This document shows, one piece after another, positions 1 to 6,477 of a stretch of 6,477 nucleotides of DNA. Below the pieces are notes generated by a model. It had not been told where the DNA came from, did no database searches, and saw only the letters and a list, made by a program, of their open reading frames with translations. How positions within the stretch are numbered: the first letter of the stretch is position 1; the number at the start of each line of letters is the position of its first letter. The translations under genes were made by a program, and so were the position numbers. Source of the DNA: M55B112 sp040880545 (GTDB taxonomy: Bacteria; Bacteroidota; Bacteroidia; Bacteroidales; GCA-2748055). The DNA lies in contig JBBDIE010000047.1 in the NCBI GenBank assembly GCA_040880545.1, positions 1-6,477 of the forward strand. Direction: 5' to 3'.

Positions 1-46
1 TACTGAACCAGCTAAAAGAGAAAAATATTCATGCCCAGTGGGCTTT
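1..46. other. Left-edge stretch with no assignable gene
   Basis: These bases lie beyond the stop codon of the minus-strand regulator. No start codon on the minus strand leads to more than a few codons. On the plus strand, one frame is open from base 3 to a stop at 120-122 and another from base 2 to a stop at 62-64, so the tail of a convergent gene entering from the left is possible. Both would overlap the well-supported end of the regulator, and neither tail is recognisable. A short perfect inverted repeat, GCCCA-G-TGGGC, lies at 33-43. Read on the minus strand it is followed, after a few bases, by a T-rich stretch, so it could be a weak terminator for the regulator, but the stem is only 4-5 base pairs. 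Confidence 0.3.
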
Positions 47-2896
47 CTATACCTTAAACGCTAAAATAAAATCAGTTAAATTAACTTCGGGAGACAATTT
101 TAGTTTTTTTCTTAGCCGGTAGCGGTGATTTTCAACACCCCTGACCGAAATTTTCATCAGTGGTGCGATCTCTTTTGAGGAGAGGTTCATTCGCAGGTAG
201 GTGCAAAGGCGGAGATCGGAGTGGGTGAGCTGCGGAAACTCTTCAATCATCTTCTGAATGAAGAATTCATGCGCCTTTTCCACATTGGTTTCAAATATTC
301 TCCAGTCATCACCGCTTGCAATGTTTTTGTCGATTTTATTTACAACCGAATTATAAAATTTGTCCGGATAGCGGGTACCAAGCTGGTATTTTTGCTCTTT
401 CAGAATTTCCTGGAGATTCATAAGGAATTCGTTCTTCTTGATGATGGACATCGTGGAATTGGCCAGTTCCCTTGATTTAAAAGTAAGTTCTGTACGAAGA
501 TTCTGATTTCGTAATTTAATCAGTTCCTGTTCTTTGATATCCCGTTTTTTCTTTTCCCTTGCCTTAACTTTTTTTACGGAAGTGTACCTTACATAAATGA
601 TTATCAAGATCAAAAAGTTCACAAACAAGAACAAGGATAATGTTGACCTGTACCAGGGGGGCAATACCTTTAAATAGATTTGATGGGGTTCGCTCTCCTC
701 AAGCCATTCATTCTCTGCAATTACTTTCATGACATACTCACCAGCAGGGATCCTGTTCAGATGGAATTCTGCCGAATAGGTTGGTTCCGACCAATTGGGC
801 TGGAGACCCGAAAGGAGGTACCTGAACCTGGTTTGTGATGAGGTGTAGTCTGGAAATGCATATTGTAAAGTAAGACTGTTTTTTGAATAAGGAATAATAT
901 ACTTTTTCTTATTCAGGGGAAGACGTTCTGTAGATCCATCATTATTCAGAAGTGATATATTCCTAATTGTCAGTTGGATATCCTGTTTTTGTGTTCTTCT
1001 GAATGCAGGATCCGCATTCAGCATGGCATATCCGTTTTCCAGGCAATAGATTGCTTCATATTTGTTTATTGGAACAACATTTTCGTAATTTTCAATGATA
1101 TGGTAATCAAAAATCTCTGTGGGATAATCTTTCACAAGGGTAATACCCGTGAGCATAAAATGAAATAGGCCAGTTGAATTATCCGTGATAAACCAGTAGT
1201 GATGATCAGGTGCTTTTACGATCCTGTGTGCAGACGTATATTTCCCCAGTGACCTGTTAAGCTGCTCGTATGGAATTATGGTATCGTTTATATCATCGTA
1301 TGTATATAATTTTTCACCTGTGGTAAATACAATACGATTTTCAACTTTAAAAACATTGATTCCATAATCTTTATTAAAGATTGAGTTTTTTCCATAATAC
1401 CTGATGTCCAGCACGCTATCCTGGCGATCATTCAATGTGAGTTTATATACCGACCGGCGCATATGTCCGGCCCAAAGATGATTCAGGTGATCAAGTTCAA
1501 TATAACGAATCAGGTCCGAAAAATTCCTGATATTATGCGATATGCTCCATGACTCCTTGCTCTTATTATACAATACAAGATCGGAATAGGTGCTTTGTAT
1601 CAGTGTGTTCAGCCGAAATGAATTTTTAATCAGGTTAAAACCTCCTGCCACATTTGATAGTTGCCTGATCCTGCCTTCCCTGATTACAAAGGTCCCGCTG
1701 TTATGACCAACGAATAGCTGATTTTCGTAGACAGTGCAGTCCCAGACCTGGGCCTGGGTTCCTTCCACAAGCACAAATTGGTCATCATCGGCATCCAGAG
1801 GTTTAACATACAGCCCCTGATTGGTGCCAAGGTATAATCTATCTTCAAAAACAGCAGCTGAATAGGTAGCTCCGATCTCATTTACAGGATGGATCCTGTA
1901 CGATTGATCAGGATGCAGATCGATAAAAGATATGCCACGATCAAGTGCGGCCCAGAGGTTATTCTCATATGTCAGAATATCCAATACGGTATTATTCTGT
2001 AGCCCCGTCTCCTCATTGATCCTGAATATTACTTTTTCATCTGCGGAAATACCCATCAGGCCATCCAGCAGCGTGCCTATCACAAGTGTGTCGTCGTTCA
2101 GCAGGCAAGCCCTGTTGATGGTATGTCTGGAAAAATAATCGGTAAGGCCTGCAAAGGCAGGGGAAAAGGATTTTCCGTTGTATGAATATACGCCATGTTC
2201 AGATGTACCAATAAGAAGGTTCCCATTTTGCCACGGTACGAGAAAACGTATAAGTTTTTCGTTGAAAAACGGATCCAGAAGATAAGAGACGATACTGTCG
2301 CCTTCAATTTTGTATAATCCCCGGTCTCGCACAGATATTAGAATTTCATTACCCACTATGGACATGGTATTGGCAAAACCGTTGGTGCGGATAACATGGA
2401 ACTTATTATCCGTGAATATGAAAACGCCCAAAAATGATTGAAAATAGATACTGTTGTCTAGAATAATTATGTTCCAGAATTCTTCATTGATGGAATAGTG
2501 GTTCTCTACCATGGGATTGAGTGAGGTATAGTTCAATGATCCCAGTGAATCCCACTCCCAATAACCGAGCTCCCTGTAACCCGCGGTATACACTCTGCCT
2601 GAAATGCTGTCAACCCTCACTGCCCGCAGATTCGTGATCTCCGGTGACAACTTGAATTCCCAGTTTACACCATCAAAAATCAATAAACCGGCATTATTGG
2701 CAATGTATATAAATTGATCGGGACCAACATCAGCCTTCCAGTTCTGGTATTCCGCTTTATAATTATTTTTGGAATAATTATTAATTGAATAAAAGGGCTC
2801 CTGCGCTTGAATCCCATTCAATAGAAAAAACATAGGCAGTACACAAACGGTGATCCATCTGACCGGATGCAACGATATTAGGGGTGAAATTCTCAT
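47..2896 (-). CDS. Transmembrane sensor/regulator: propeller sensor, triple-tyrosine domain, LuxR-type HTH
   Basis: This 949-residue protein probably senses a ligand in the periplasm and binds DNA directly. Residues 1-31 look like a signal peptide: Arg2 and Arg13, a hydrophobic stretch at about 14-28, then cleavage after IQA. About fourteen blade-like repeats spaced 35-50 residues apart start near 58, 101, 148, 183, 226, 269, 312, 352, 392, 434, 472, 521, 565 and 613, for example NNLWAALDRGISFID and DRLYLGTNQGLYV. This fits two seven-bladed propellers. A Y_Y_Y domain follows at about 672-745 (FRYLLSGL, NW, GEYVMKVIAEN). One membrane helix lies at about 752-772 and a charged coiled coil at about 774-839. 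A LuxR/GerE-type helix-turn-helix covers 888-935 (LSSKEIAPLMKIS, then VENHRYRLRKKL). Only about 177 residues follow the membrane, too few for a histidine kinase plus receiver, and none of their motifs is seen. The chosen start gives the signal peptide, with no Shine-Dalgarno sequence before it. It is divergent from the susCD pair, which it probably controls. Family and topology are secure; ligand and targets are inferred. Confidence 0.93.
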   Translation of the reverse strand: MRISPLISLHPVRWITVCVLPMFFLLNGIQAQEPFYSINNYSKNNYKAEYQNWKADVGPDQFIYIANNAGLLIFDGVNWEFKLSPEITNLRAVRVDSISGRVYTAGYRELGYWEWDSLGSLNYTSLNPMVENHYSINEEFWNIIILDNSIYFQSFLGVFIFTDNKFHVIRTNGFANTMSIVGNEILISVRDRGLYKIEGDSIVSYLLDPFFNEKLIRFLVPWQNGNLLIGTSEHGVYSYNGKSFSPAFAGLTDYFSRHTINRACLLNDDTLVIGTLLDGLMGISADEKVIFRINEETGLQNNTVLDILTYENNLWAALDRGISFIDLHPDQSYRIHPVNEIGATYSAAVFEDRLYLGTNQGLYVKPLDADDDQFVLVEGTQAQVWDCTVYENQLFVGHNSGTFVIREGRIRQLSNVAGGFNLIKNSFRLNTLIQSTYSDLVLYNKSKESWSISHNIRNFSDLIRYIELDHLNHLWAGHMRRSVYKLTLNDRQDSVLDIRYYGKNSIFNKDYGINVFKVENRIVFTTGEKLYTYDDINDTIIPYEQLNRSLGKYTSAHRIVKAPDHHYWFITDNSTGLFHFMLTGITLVKDYPTEIFDYHIIENYENVVPINKYEAIYCLENGYAMLNADPAFRRTQKQDIQLTIRNISLLNNDGSTERLPLNKKKYIIPYSKNSLTLQYAFPDYTSSQTRFRYLLSGLQPNWSEPTYSAEFHLNRIPAGEYVMKVIAENEWLEESEPHQIYLKVLPPWYRSTLSLFLFVNFLILIIIYVRYTSVKKVKAREKKKRDIKEQELIKLRNQNLRTELTFKSRELANSTMSIIKKNEFLMNLQEILKEQKYQLGTRYPDKFYNSVVNKIDKNIASGDDWRIFETNVEKAHEFFIQKMIEEFPQLTHSDLRLCTYLRMNLSSKEIAPLMKISVRGVENHRYRLRKKLKLSPEVNLTDFILAFKV

Positions 2897-2903
2897 AGAC
2901 AGC

Positions 2904-2917
2904 TCATAATATTATGA
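2904..2917. repeat. Perfect 14-base palindrome just upstream of the regulator start
   Basis: The sequence TCATAATATTATGA is its own reverse complement. It ends seven bases before the regulator ATG, inside the untranslated leader where a ribosome would load. It could be an operator for autoregulation or a small RNA hairpin that limits translation of the regulator. It is entirely AT-rich apart from the outer C/G pair, so a chance palindrome in AT-rich DNA is a real alternative. The symmetry is certain; the function is speculative. Confidence 0.4.
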
Positions 2918-2967
2918 AAATTACACTATAAAAAGCAATTTTTAACTCACCAAAGTGCATTTTCTTT

Positions 2968-2994
2968 GTTAAAAATACATTAACAATGTTAAAA
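2968..2994. promoter_or_regulatory. Candidate operator: three TGTTAA/TTAACA half-sites
   Basis: Two overlapping inverted repeats share their middle arm. TTGTTAA at 2968-2974 pairs with TTAACAA at 2982-2988 across a 7-base spacer, and TTAACA at 2982-2987 pairs with TGTTAA at 2989-2994 across one base. The outer two TGTTAA copies are 20 bases apart, about two helical turns, so they would sit on the same face of the DNA. This is the arrangement expected for a dimeric helix-turn-helix protein, and the divergent LuxR-type regulator is the obvious candidate. The site lies 20-50 bases downstream of the predicted regulator transcription start, a position that suits self-repression. The repeats are seen directly; the binding protein is inferred. 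Confidence 0.4.
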
Positions 2995-3021
2995 TTGCAA
3001 ATTGCTTAAAAAATTGAAAAA

Positions 3022-3029
3022 CAAACATA
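3022..3029 (-). promoter_or_regulatory. Candidate -7 promoter element for the regulator gene
   Basis: Read on the minus strand this is TATGTTTG, a perfect match to the Bacteroidota primary-sigma -7 consensus TAnnTTTG. Transcription would begin near 3015-3018, giving a leader of about 120 bases that includes the half-site cluster and the 14-base palindrome. No TTG is visible at the usual -33 distance, so the promoter would be incomplete or weak. The match could arise by chance in AT-rich DNA. Confidence 0.4.
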
Positions 3030-3230
3030 TATAATAATTTGTTACATGGAAGATGAGGTAATGGCGTAATGTTATAGAGCATCTTTTATTTATGAAGCGT
3101 TCAAGGTGTAGCCCTTAGCTTTACTTGTATTGGTTAATTCCATTATTTGCATAGTACAAGCTGGTTTGATTAACAGCATAATTTTTACGGACAATTTTTC
3201 GTTTTTAATAAGACGATGTTGCTGTTGAAA

Positions 3231-3268
3231 TTACAAACGACTAACATTCAACTAATACTACACCACTT
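3231..3268 (+). promoter_or_regulatory. Shine-Dalgarno-free, G-poor leader of the susC-like gene
   Basis: The 38 bases before the transporter ATG contain a single G and no purine-rich Shine-Dalgarno motif. Bacteroidota commonly initiate without anti-Shine-Dalgarno pairing and favour A-rich, unstructured leaders, so this fits a genuine start. The start at 3269 is also the one that directly yields a clean signal peptide. Confidence 0.5.
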
Positions 3269-6217
3269 ATGAGAAAGACTATTATTTTTCTCGCAATCCT
3301 GTGTATACCCGCATACATCTTCGCACAGACTCTGGAGATCAATGGTACAGTGTCGGATGAATCCACAGGAGAAGCACTGATTGGAGTCAATATTTTCAAT
3401 CAGTCCACGGAAACCGGATCAATTACCGACCTGGATGGAAACTACACCATACAGGCCTCGCCCGGAGACTTACTAAGGTTCAGTTATATCGGATACTATA
3501 CTGAAGAGGTAACCGTAGGGACAAGTACGAATATAAATGTTGTACTTCGGGAAGATATTCATACACTGGACGAAATAGTTGTTATTGGTTATGGCCGGAT
3601 TAAAAAAAGCGACCTTACCGGGGCCGTAAGCTCGGTGCGTGGAGAGGACCTTACAAAGATTACCTCAGTCTCACCCGAACAGGCGCTTCAGGGGAAAGTG
3701 GCAGGACTGCAGGTATCCTCCAGTTCAGGTGATCCTGGGGCATCACCAACAGTGAGGATCAGGGGTGTAGGTACCTTTGGTAATCCGAACCCGATATTTG
3801 TTGTTGATGGCGTGATTCTGGACAACATCTCCTTTCTTAATTCTTCTGACATATCCTCCATTGAAGTTTTAAAAGATGCATCATCAACTGCCATGTACGG
3901 TTCCAGGGGTGCAAACGGAGTGATCATCGTTACCACCAAATCAGGTAGCAATCAGGACAAGGTCCAGGTAAACCTTAATGCAAATTATGAGCTTCAAACC
4001 ATCGAGAAATATATAGATATGCTTGATGCGCGTGAATTTGCACAAATCCTGAACAGAATTCAGCCGGGTAGTTTTAATAACCTCGATCTGCTTGAAAATT
4101 ACGACTGGCAGCGAATGGTATACAGGAACTTTGCACCCATGCAGAGTTATCAGTTATCTGGTAGTGGCGGGGGAGAGAGAAGTAGTTTTTATGCCTCTGC
4201 CGGTTATTTTAACCAGGAAGGCGTCGTGCCAGGTTCCGCCTATGAAAGGTTGACCCTAAAGATCAACAATGATTATAAATTTACGGATCATATCAGAATA
4301 GGGCATAACCTTACAATTTCCAATTACAAAAAGAACAATGCGCCTAATATTGTGGCATCTACACTGAGAGCGTGGCCAACGGATCCCGGTTATGAAGATG
4401 ACGGGACCTTTTATGGAAACAGAGGGAACGGCAACCCGCTGGCATCGCTGGAATACAGCGATAATACTTTCAGTGGAATACGGGGGGTTGGAAATTTTTA
4501 CGGGGAAGTAAACTTTTTAAAGGATTTCACCTTCCGATCCAGTTTCGGGTTTGATATTGAAGAATCAGAAGGAGTAGGCTTTACCCCGATCTTTTTTGTT
4601 ACGCCACAGCAAAATAATGATGAAACAAGCCTGTACAAGAATAATAACAGCAGACGTGACTGGTTGTGGGAGAATACACTGAATTACCACAGGGAATCTG
4701 GGGTTCACTCTCTGGATCTTCTGGCAGGGTATACTGCACAGGAAAGGAATTCTGAGGGCCTCTCCGTTTCAGGAAAGAATCTTTTGCGGGAAGATATACA
4801 TTTTCTCAGTAATGATATGACCGATATTATTATTGGAAATTCAGGTAACATCTGGTCAATGGTATCCTACCTGTTCAGGGCAAATTATGTTTATGACAGC
4901 AAGTATATGTTTACTACTACATTCAGGGCCGACGGATCTTCAGCCTTTGCCAGCGGAAACAGATGGGGTTATTTTCCTTCAGTAGCAGCAGGTTGGAGGA
5001 TATCAGAAGAGGATTTCTTTACACCAGGCACGGTCTCAAATCTTAAATTGCGGGGAAGTTATGGGGTTGTTGGGAATGATAAGGTAAATACCACCAACAG
5101 GTACACACTGATTATGTCCGGACGCGGAGCTGTTTTTGGAACCGATGAAGTTTTCTACCCGGGATCCACCTACGGAACGTCGGGGAATCCACTGATTCGG
5201 TGGGAGGAAGCAGTTCAGGGTAATTTCGGAGCCGAAGTCGGAATGTGGAACAACAAACTGGTCCTGGAGGCAGATGTTTATCATAAAATTACCAAGGATA
5301 TTCTGATCGGGTTGCAGACCCCCGGTCATATTGGTAATGGAACATTTGCAACGGTCACATATAATGCAGCCAACGTGATGAACAGGGGAATTGAGCTTGC
5401 CATTACATGGAAAGAGAGCAGGGGAGACTTCTTTTATGAATTCAATGCTACAGGCTCCACGGTCCATAATGAAGCACTTGCTCTGAGTGAAGATGCAGAA
5501 GCAGATCATTTTCTGATCATGGGTAGCCTGGGTAACGGACAGAATGTTAAAAGGGTAACCCCCGGTTATTCCATCGGTTATTTTTATGGATATAATGTAC
5601 TTGGAGTTTTTCAGAATCAAGAAGAACTTGACGCTTATCCCCATCTGTCTCTGACCCAGGTGGGTGATTTTAAATATGAAGATATTAATGACGATGGATC
5701 AATTACCACAGACGACATGACCTACATTGGAACACCTGTGCCGGCATTTGTTTATGGTTTTGCAGGAACCATGAGATATGGAGGTTTATCAGTGGCAATC
5801 GACTTCCAGGGTGAGTTGGGAAAGGATATTTACGATGGAAAAGATGCTGTACGGGCAGGACAATATAATTATCAGCAGCGTGTTGCCAATGCTTGGAACG
5901 ATGAAGGGTCAACAAATACGGAACCCAGGGCCACCTCCTCTACATTAAATTACAACCCTTCCACCTGGTTTGTTTTTGATGGCTCTTATCTGAGACTACG
6001 AAATATCTCTGTTGGTTATGACCTTCCGTCCAGATGGATGAACAGTATAAACATCTCAAGGGCTACAATATTTCTTAAAGGAACCAATGTTTTAACGCTT
6101 ACAAAATACCCGGGATATACAGCCGATATAGGAGGTTCAGTTCAGATGAACGGCATTGATACCGGCGTATATCCGGTTACAAGTGTTTATGGTGGCGGCG
6201 TAAATGTGACATTTTAA
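3269..6217 (+). CDS. SusC/RagA-family TonB-dependent outer-membrane transporter
   Basis: This 982-residue protein should form a TonB-driven outer-membrane channel that imports the ligand held by its SusD partner. Residues 1-19 are a signal peptide (cleavage after IFA, leaving Gln20). Residues 22-94 form a carboxypeptidase-regulatory-like beta-sandwich typical of SusC proteins. A TonB box follows at 100-109 (LDEIVVIGYG). The plug domain spans about 113-227, with QALQGKVAGLQV, TVRIRGVGTF, IFVVDGV and the SusC plug ending ASSTAMYGSRGANGVIIVTTK. The barrel carries family landmarks: RADGSSAFASGNRWGYFPS at 553-571, a calcium-loop-like DINDDGSITTDD at 805-816, SYLRLRNISVGYDLP at 906-920, and a C-terminus ending in Phe982, as outer-membrane barrels often do. 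Length is normal for the family and the frame is intact. There is no N-terminal STN domain, so FecR/ECF-sigma signalling is unlikely. It is probably cotranscribed with the susD-like gene 12 bases downstream. The substrate is unknown; an oligosaccharide is likeliest, though some SusC/RagA proteins import peptides. Confidence 0.97.
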   Translation: MRKTIIFLAILCIPAYIFAQTLEINGTVSDESTGEALIGVNIFNQSTETGSITDLDGNYTIQASPGDLLRFSYIGYYTEEVTVGTSTNINVVLREDIHTLDEIVVIGYGRIKKSDLTGAVSSVRGEDLTKITSVSPEQALQGKVAGLQVSSSSGDPGASPTVRIRGVGTFGNPNPIFVVDGVILDNISFLNSSDISSIEVLKDASSTAMYGSRGANGVIIVTTKSGSNQDKVQVNLNANYELQTIEKYIDMLDAREFAQILNRIQPGSFNNLDLLENYDWQRMVYRNFAPMQSYQLSGSGGGERSSFYASAGYFNQEGVVPGSAYERLTLKINNDYKFTDHIRIGHNLTISNYKKNNAPNIVASTLRAWPTDPGYEDDGTFYGNRGNGNPLASLEYSDNTFSGIRGVGNFYGEVNFLKDFTFRSSFGFDIEESEGVGFTPIFFVTPQQNNDETSLYKNNNSRRDWLWENTLNYHRESGVHSLDLLAGYTAQERNSEGLSVSGKNLLREDIHFLSNDMTDIIIGNSGNIWSMVSYLFRANYVYDSKYMFTTTFRADGSSAFASGNRWGYFPSVAAGWRISEEDFFTPGTVSNLKLRGSYGVVGNDKVNTTNRYTLIMSGRGAVFGTDEVFYPGSTYGTSGNPLIRWEEAVQGNFGAEVGMWNNKLVLEADVYHKITKDILIGLQTPGHIGNGTFATVTYNAANVMNRGIELAITWKESRGDFFYEFNATGSTVHNEALALSEDAEADHFLIMGSLGNGQNVKRVTPGYSIGYFYGYNVLGVFQNQEELDAYPHLSLTQVGDFKYEDINDDGSITTDDMTYIGTPVPAFVYGFAGTMRYGGLSVAIDFQGELGKDIYDGKDAVRAGQYNYQQRVANAWNDEGSTNTEPRATSSTLNYNPSTWFVFDGSYLRLRNISVGYDLPSRWMNSINISRATIFLKGTNVLTLTKYPGYTADIGGSVQMNGIDTGVYPVTSVYGGGVNVTF

Positions 6218-6229
6218 AACTACCACGAA

Positions 6230-6477
6230 ATGAAAACGAATAAAATATTCATCATCGCTTTAGTTCTGTTCATCACAACCGGATGTTCAAAGGATTTTCT
6301 TGAAAATCCACCGGTAGATACCATTACTGACGAAACGTTTCCCAGCACGGAGCAGGATGCATACCTTGTTACAAACGCAGCCTACTCCCATCTCAGGAAC
6401 TGGTGGTACCTGGGAGGTTATCCCATTGCGGATATCATGTCAGACGATCAGACCAAAGGAAGTGAAGATGGTTCGAA
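6230..6477 (+). CDS. SusD/RagB-family surface lipoprotein, N-terminal part only
   Basis: The first 82 codons are present; the gene runs off the right edge, where family members are usually about 450-650 residues. The start follows the transporter stop by 12 bases with no Shine-Dalgarno sequence, consistent with one operon. Residues 1-18 are a lipoprotein signal peptide (Lys2 and Lys5, hydrophobic core 6-15) and Cys19 is the lipidated residue in a TTGC lipobox. The following SKDFLE is the classic SusD start and resembles the Bacteroidota lipoprotein export signal for the outer face of the outer membrane. Further SusD-like traits are PPVDTITDETFPSTEQDA at about 27-44, the helix AYLVTNAAYSHLRN at 44-57, and MSDDQTKGSEDGS at 70-82. 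The protein should lid the SusC channel and bind the ligand. The ligand-binding residues lie outside the window, so specificity cannot be judged. Confidence 0.93.
   Translation, partial: MKTNKIFIIALVLFITTGCSKDFLENPPVDTITDETFPSTEQDAYLVTNAAYSHLRNWWYLGGYPIADIMSDDQTKGSEDGS

Larger units (their letters stand above)
2897..3268. promoter_or_regulatory. Divergent control region between regulator and susC-like gene
   Basis: This 372-base AT-rich gap separates the start codons of the two divergent genes, so it must hold both promoters. I see a perfect TAnnTTTG element facing the regulator, a 14-base palindrome next to the regulator start, and six GTTAA/TTAAC pentamers at 2944-2948, 2970-2974, 2982-2986, 2990-2994, 3133-3137 and 3170-3174. 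No perfect TAnnTTTG element faces the transporter. The longest forward reading frames I checked (ATG at 3046 and 3092) are only seven or eight codons long and do not resemble genes. No tRNA, recognisable riboswitch or strong terminator is visible. The stretch 3070-3230 is otherwise featureless to the eye and may be leader or activator-binding DNA. Confidence 0.8.

Noticed and set aside
33..43. GCCCA-G-TGGGC as a rho-independent terminator for the regulator
   Set aside because: The usable stem is about four pairs with a three-base loop, and the T-rich run starts several bases after it. It is too weak to call.
3..122. Open plus-strand frame entering from the left edge, possibly the tail of a convergent gene
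   Set aside because: It would overlap the regulator's C-terminal coding sequence by about 76 bases, has no recognisable motif, and two other frames also end nearby, so no tail can be chosen.
221..475. 84-codon plus-strand open frame opposite the regulator's HTH and linker
   Set aside because: The opposite strand encodes the conserved LuxR-type helix-turn-helix here, so this is a complement shadow with no independent support.
3046..3118. Leader peptides starting at ATG 3046 (seven codons) or 3092 (eight codons)
   Set aside because: Both are very short and lack any attenuator-like structure. Such frames are expected by chance in a 372-base gap.
3139..3168. TTTG at 3146-3149 and 3165-3168 as -33/-7 elements for the transporter
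   Set aside because: The bases before the second TTTG are CTGG rather than TAnn, and the spacing between the two is too short for the Bacteroidota promoter pattern.
5036..5644. 202-codon open frame on the minus strand inside the transporter gene
   Set aside because: It is antisense to an intact, strongly family-like SusC barrel. Its translation shows no recognisable domain, is cysteine-rich in a way typical of shadow frames, and has no promoter context.
1..6477. Mobile elements, CRISPR arrays, tRNA or rRNA genes
   Set aside because: I saw no transposase-like reading frame, evenly spaced direct repeats or recognisable RNA gene on either strand.

Overview
The window looks like part of a polysaccharide-utilisation-type locus from a member of the Bacteroidota. 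The evidence is a SusC/RagA-type TonB-dependent transporter followed 12 bases later by the start of a SusD/RagB-type surface lipoprotein, a divergently transcribed Bacteroidota-type sensor/regulator, the absence of Shine-Dalgarno sequences before the start codons, and AT-rich intergenic DNA. Base composition looks moderately AT-rich overall (judged by eye). Nothing here fixes the genus.

Layout: bases 1-46 hold no assignable gene. Bases 47-2896 (minus strand) encode a 949-residue membrane-spanning regulator. It has a signal peptide, a periplasmic sensor with about fourteen propeller-blade-like repeats, a triple-tyrosine (Y_Y_Y) domain, one membrane helix, a coiled coil and a C-terminal LuxR-type helix-turn-helix. 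Bases 2897-3268 are a 372-base divergent control region. It contains a good Bacteroidota -7 promoter element for the regulator, a perfect 14-base palindrome just before the regulator start, and a cluster of TGTTAA/TTAACA half-sites. Bases 3269-6217 (plus strand) encode a complete 982-residue SusC-like transporter. Bases 6230-6477 hold the first 82 codons of a SusD-like lipoprotein, cut by the window edge.

How they work together (inference from family knowledge): the SusD lipoprotein captures a ligand, probably an oligosaccharide, at the cell surface. The SusC channel carries it across the outer membrane using TonB energy. The regulator senses a breakdown product in the periplasm and acts directly on DNA at the inner membrane to control the susCD operon and perhaps itself. 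The transporter lacks an N-terminal STN signalling domain, so control by a FecR/ECF-sigma pair is unlikely, which makes the divergent regulator the natural controller. The substrate cannot be read from this window because no carbohydrate-active enzyme is included.

I did not find a clearly novel system. The most interesting points are the regulator architecture (a sensor like that of hybrid two-component systems, wired to a LuxR-type DNA-binding output with no room for a kinase) and the candidate operator sites in the divergent region.
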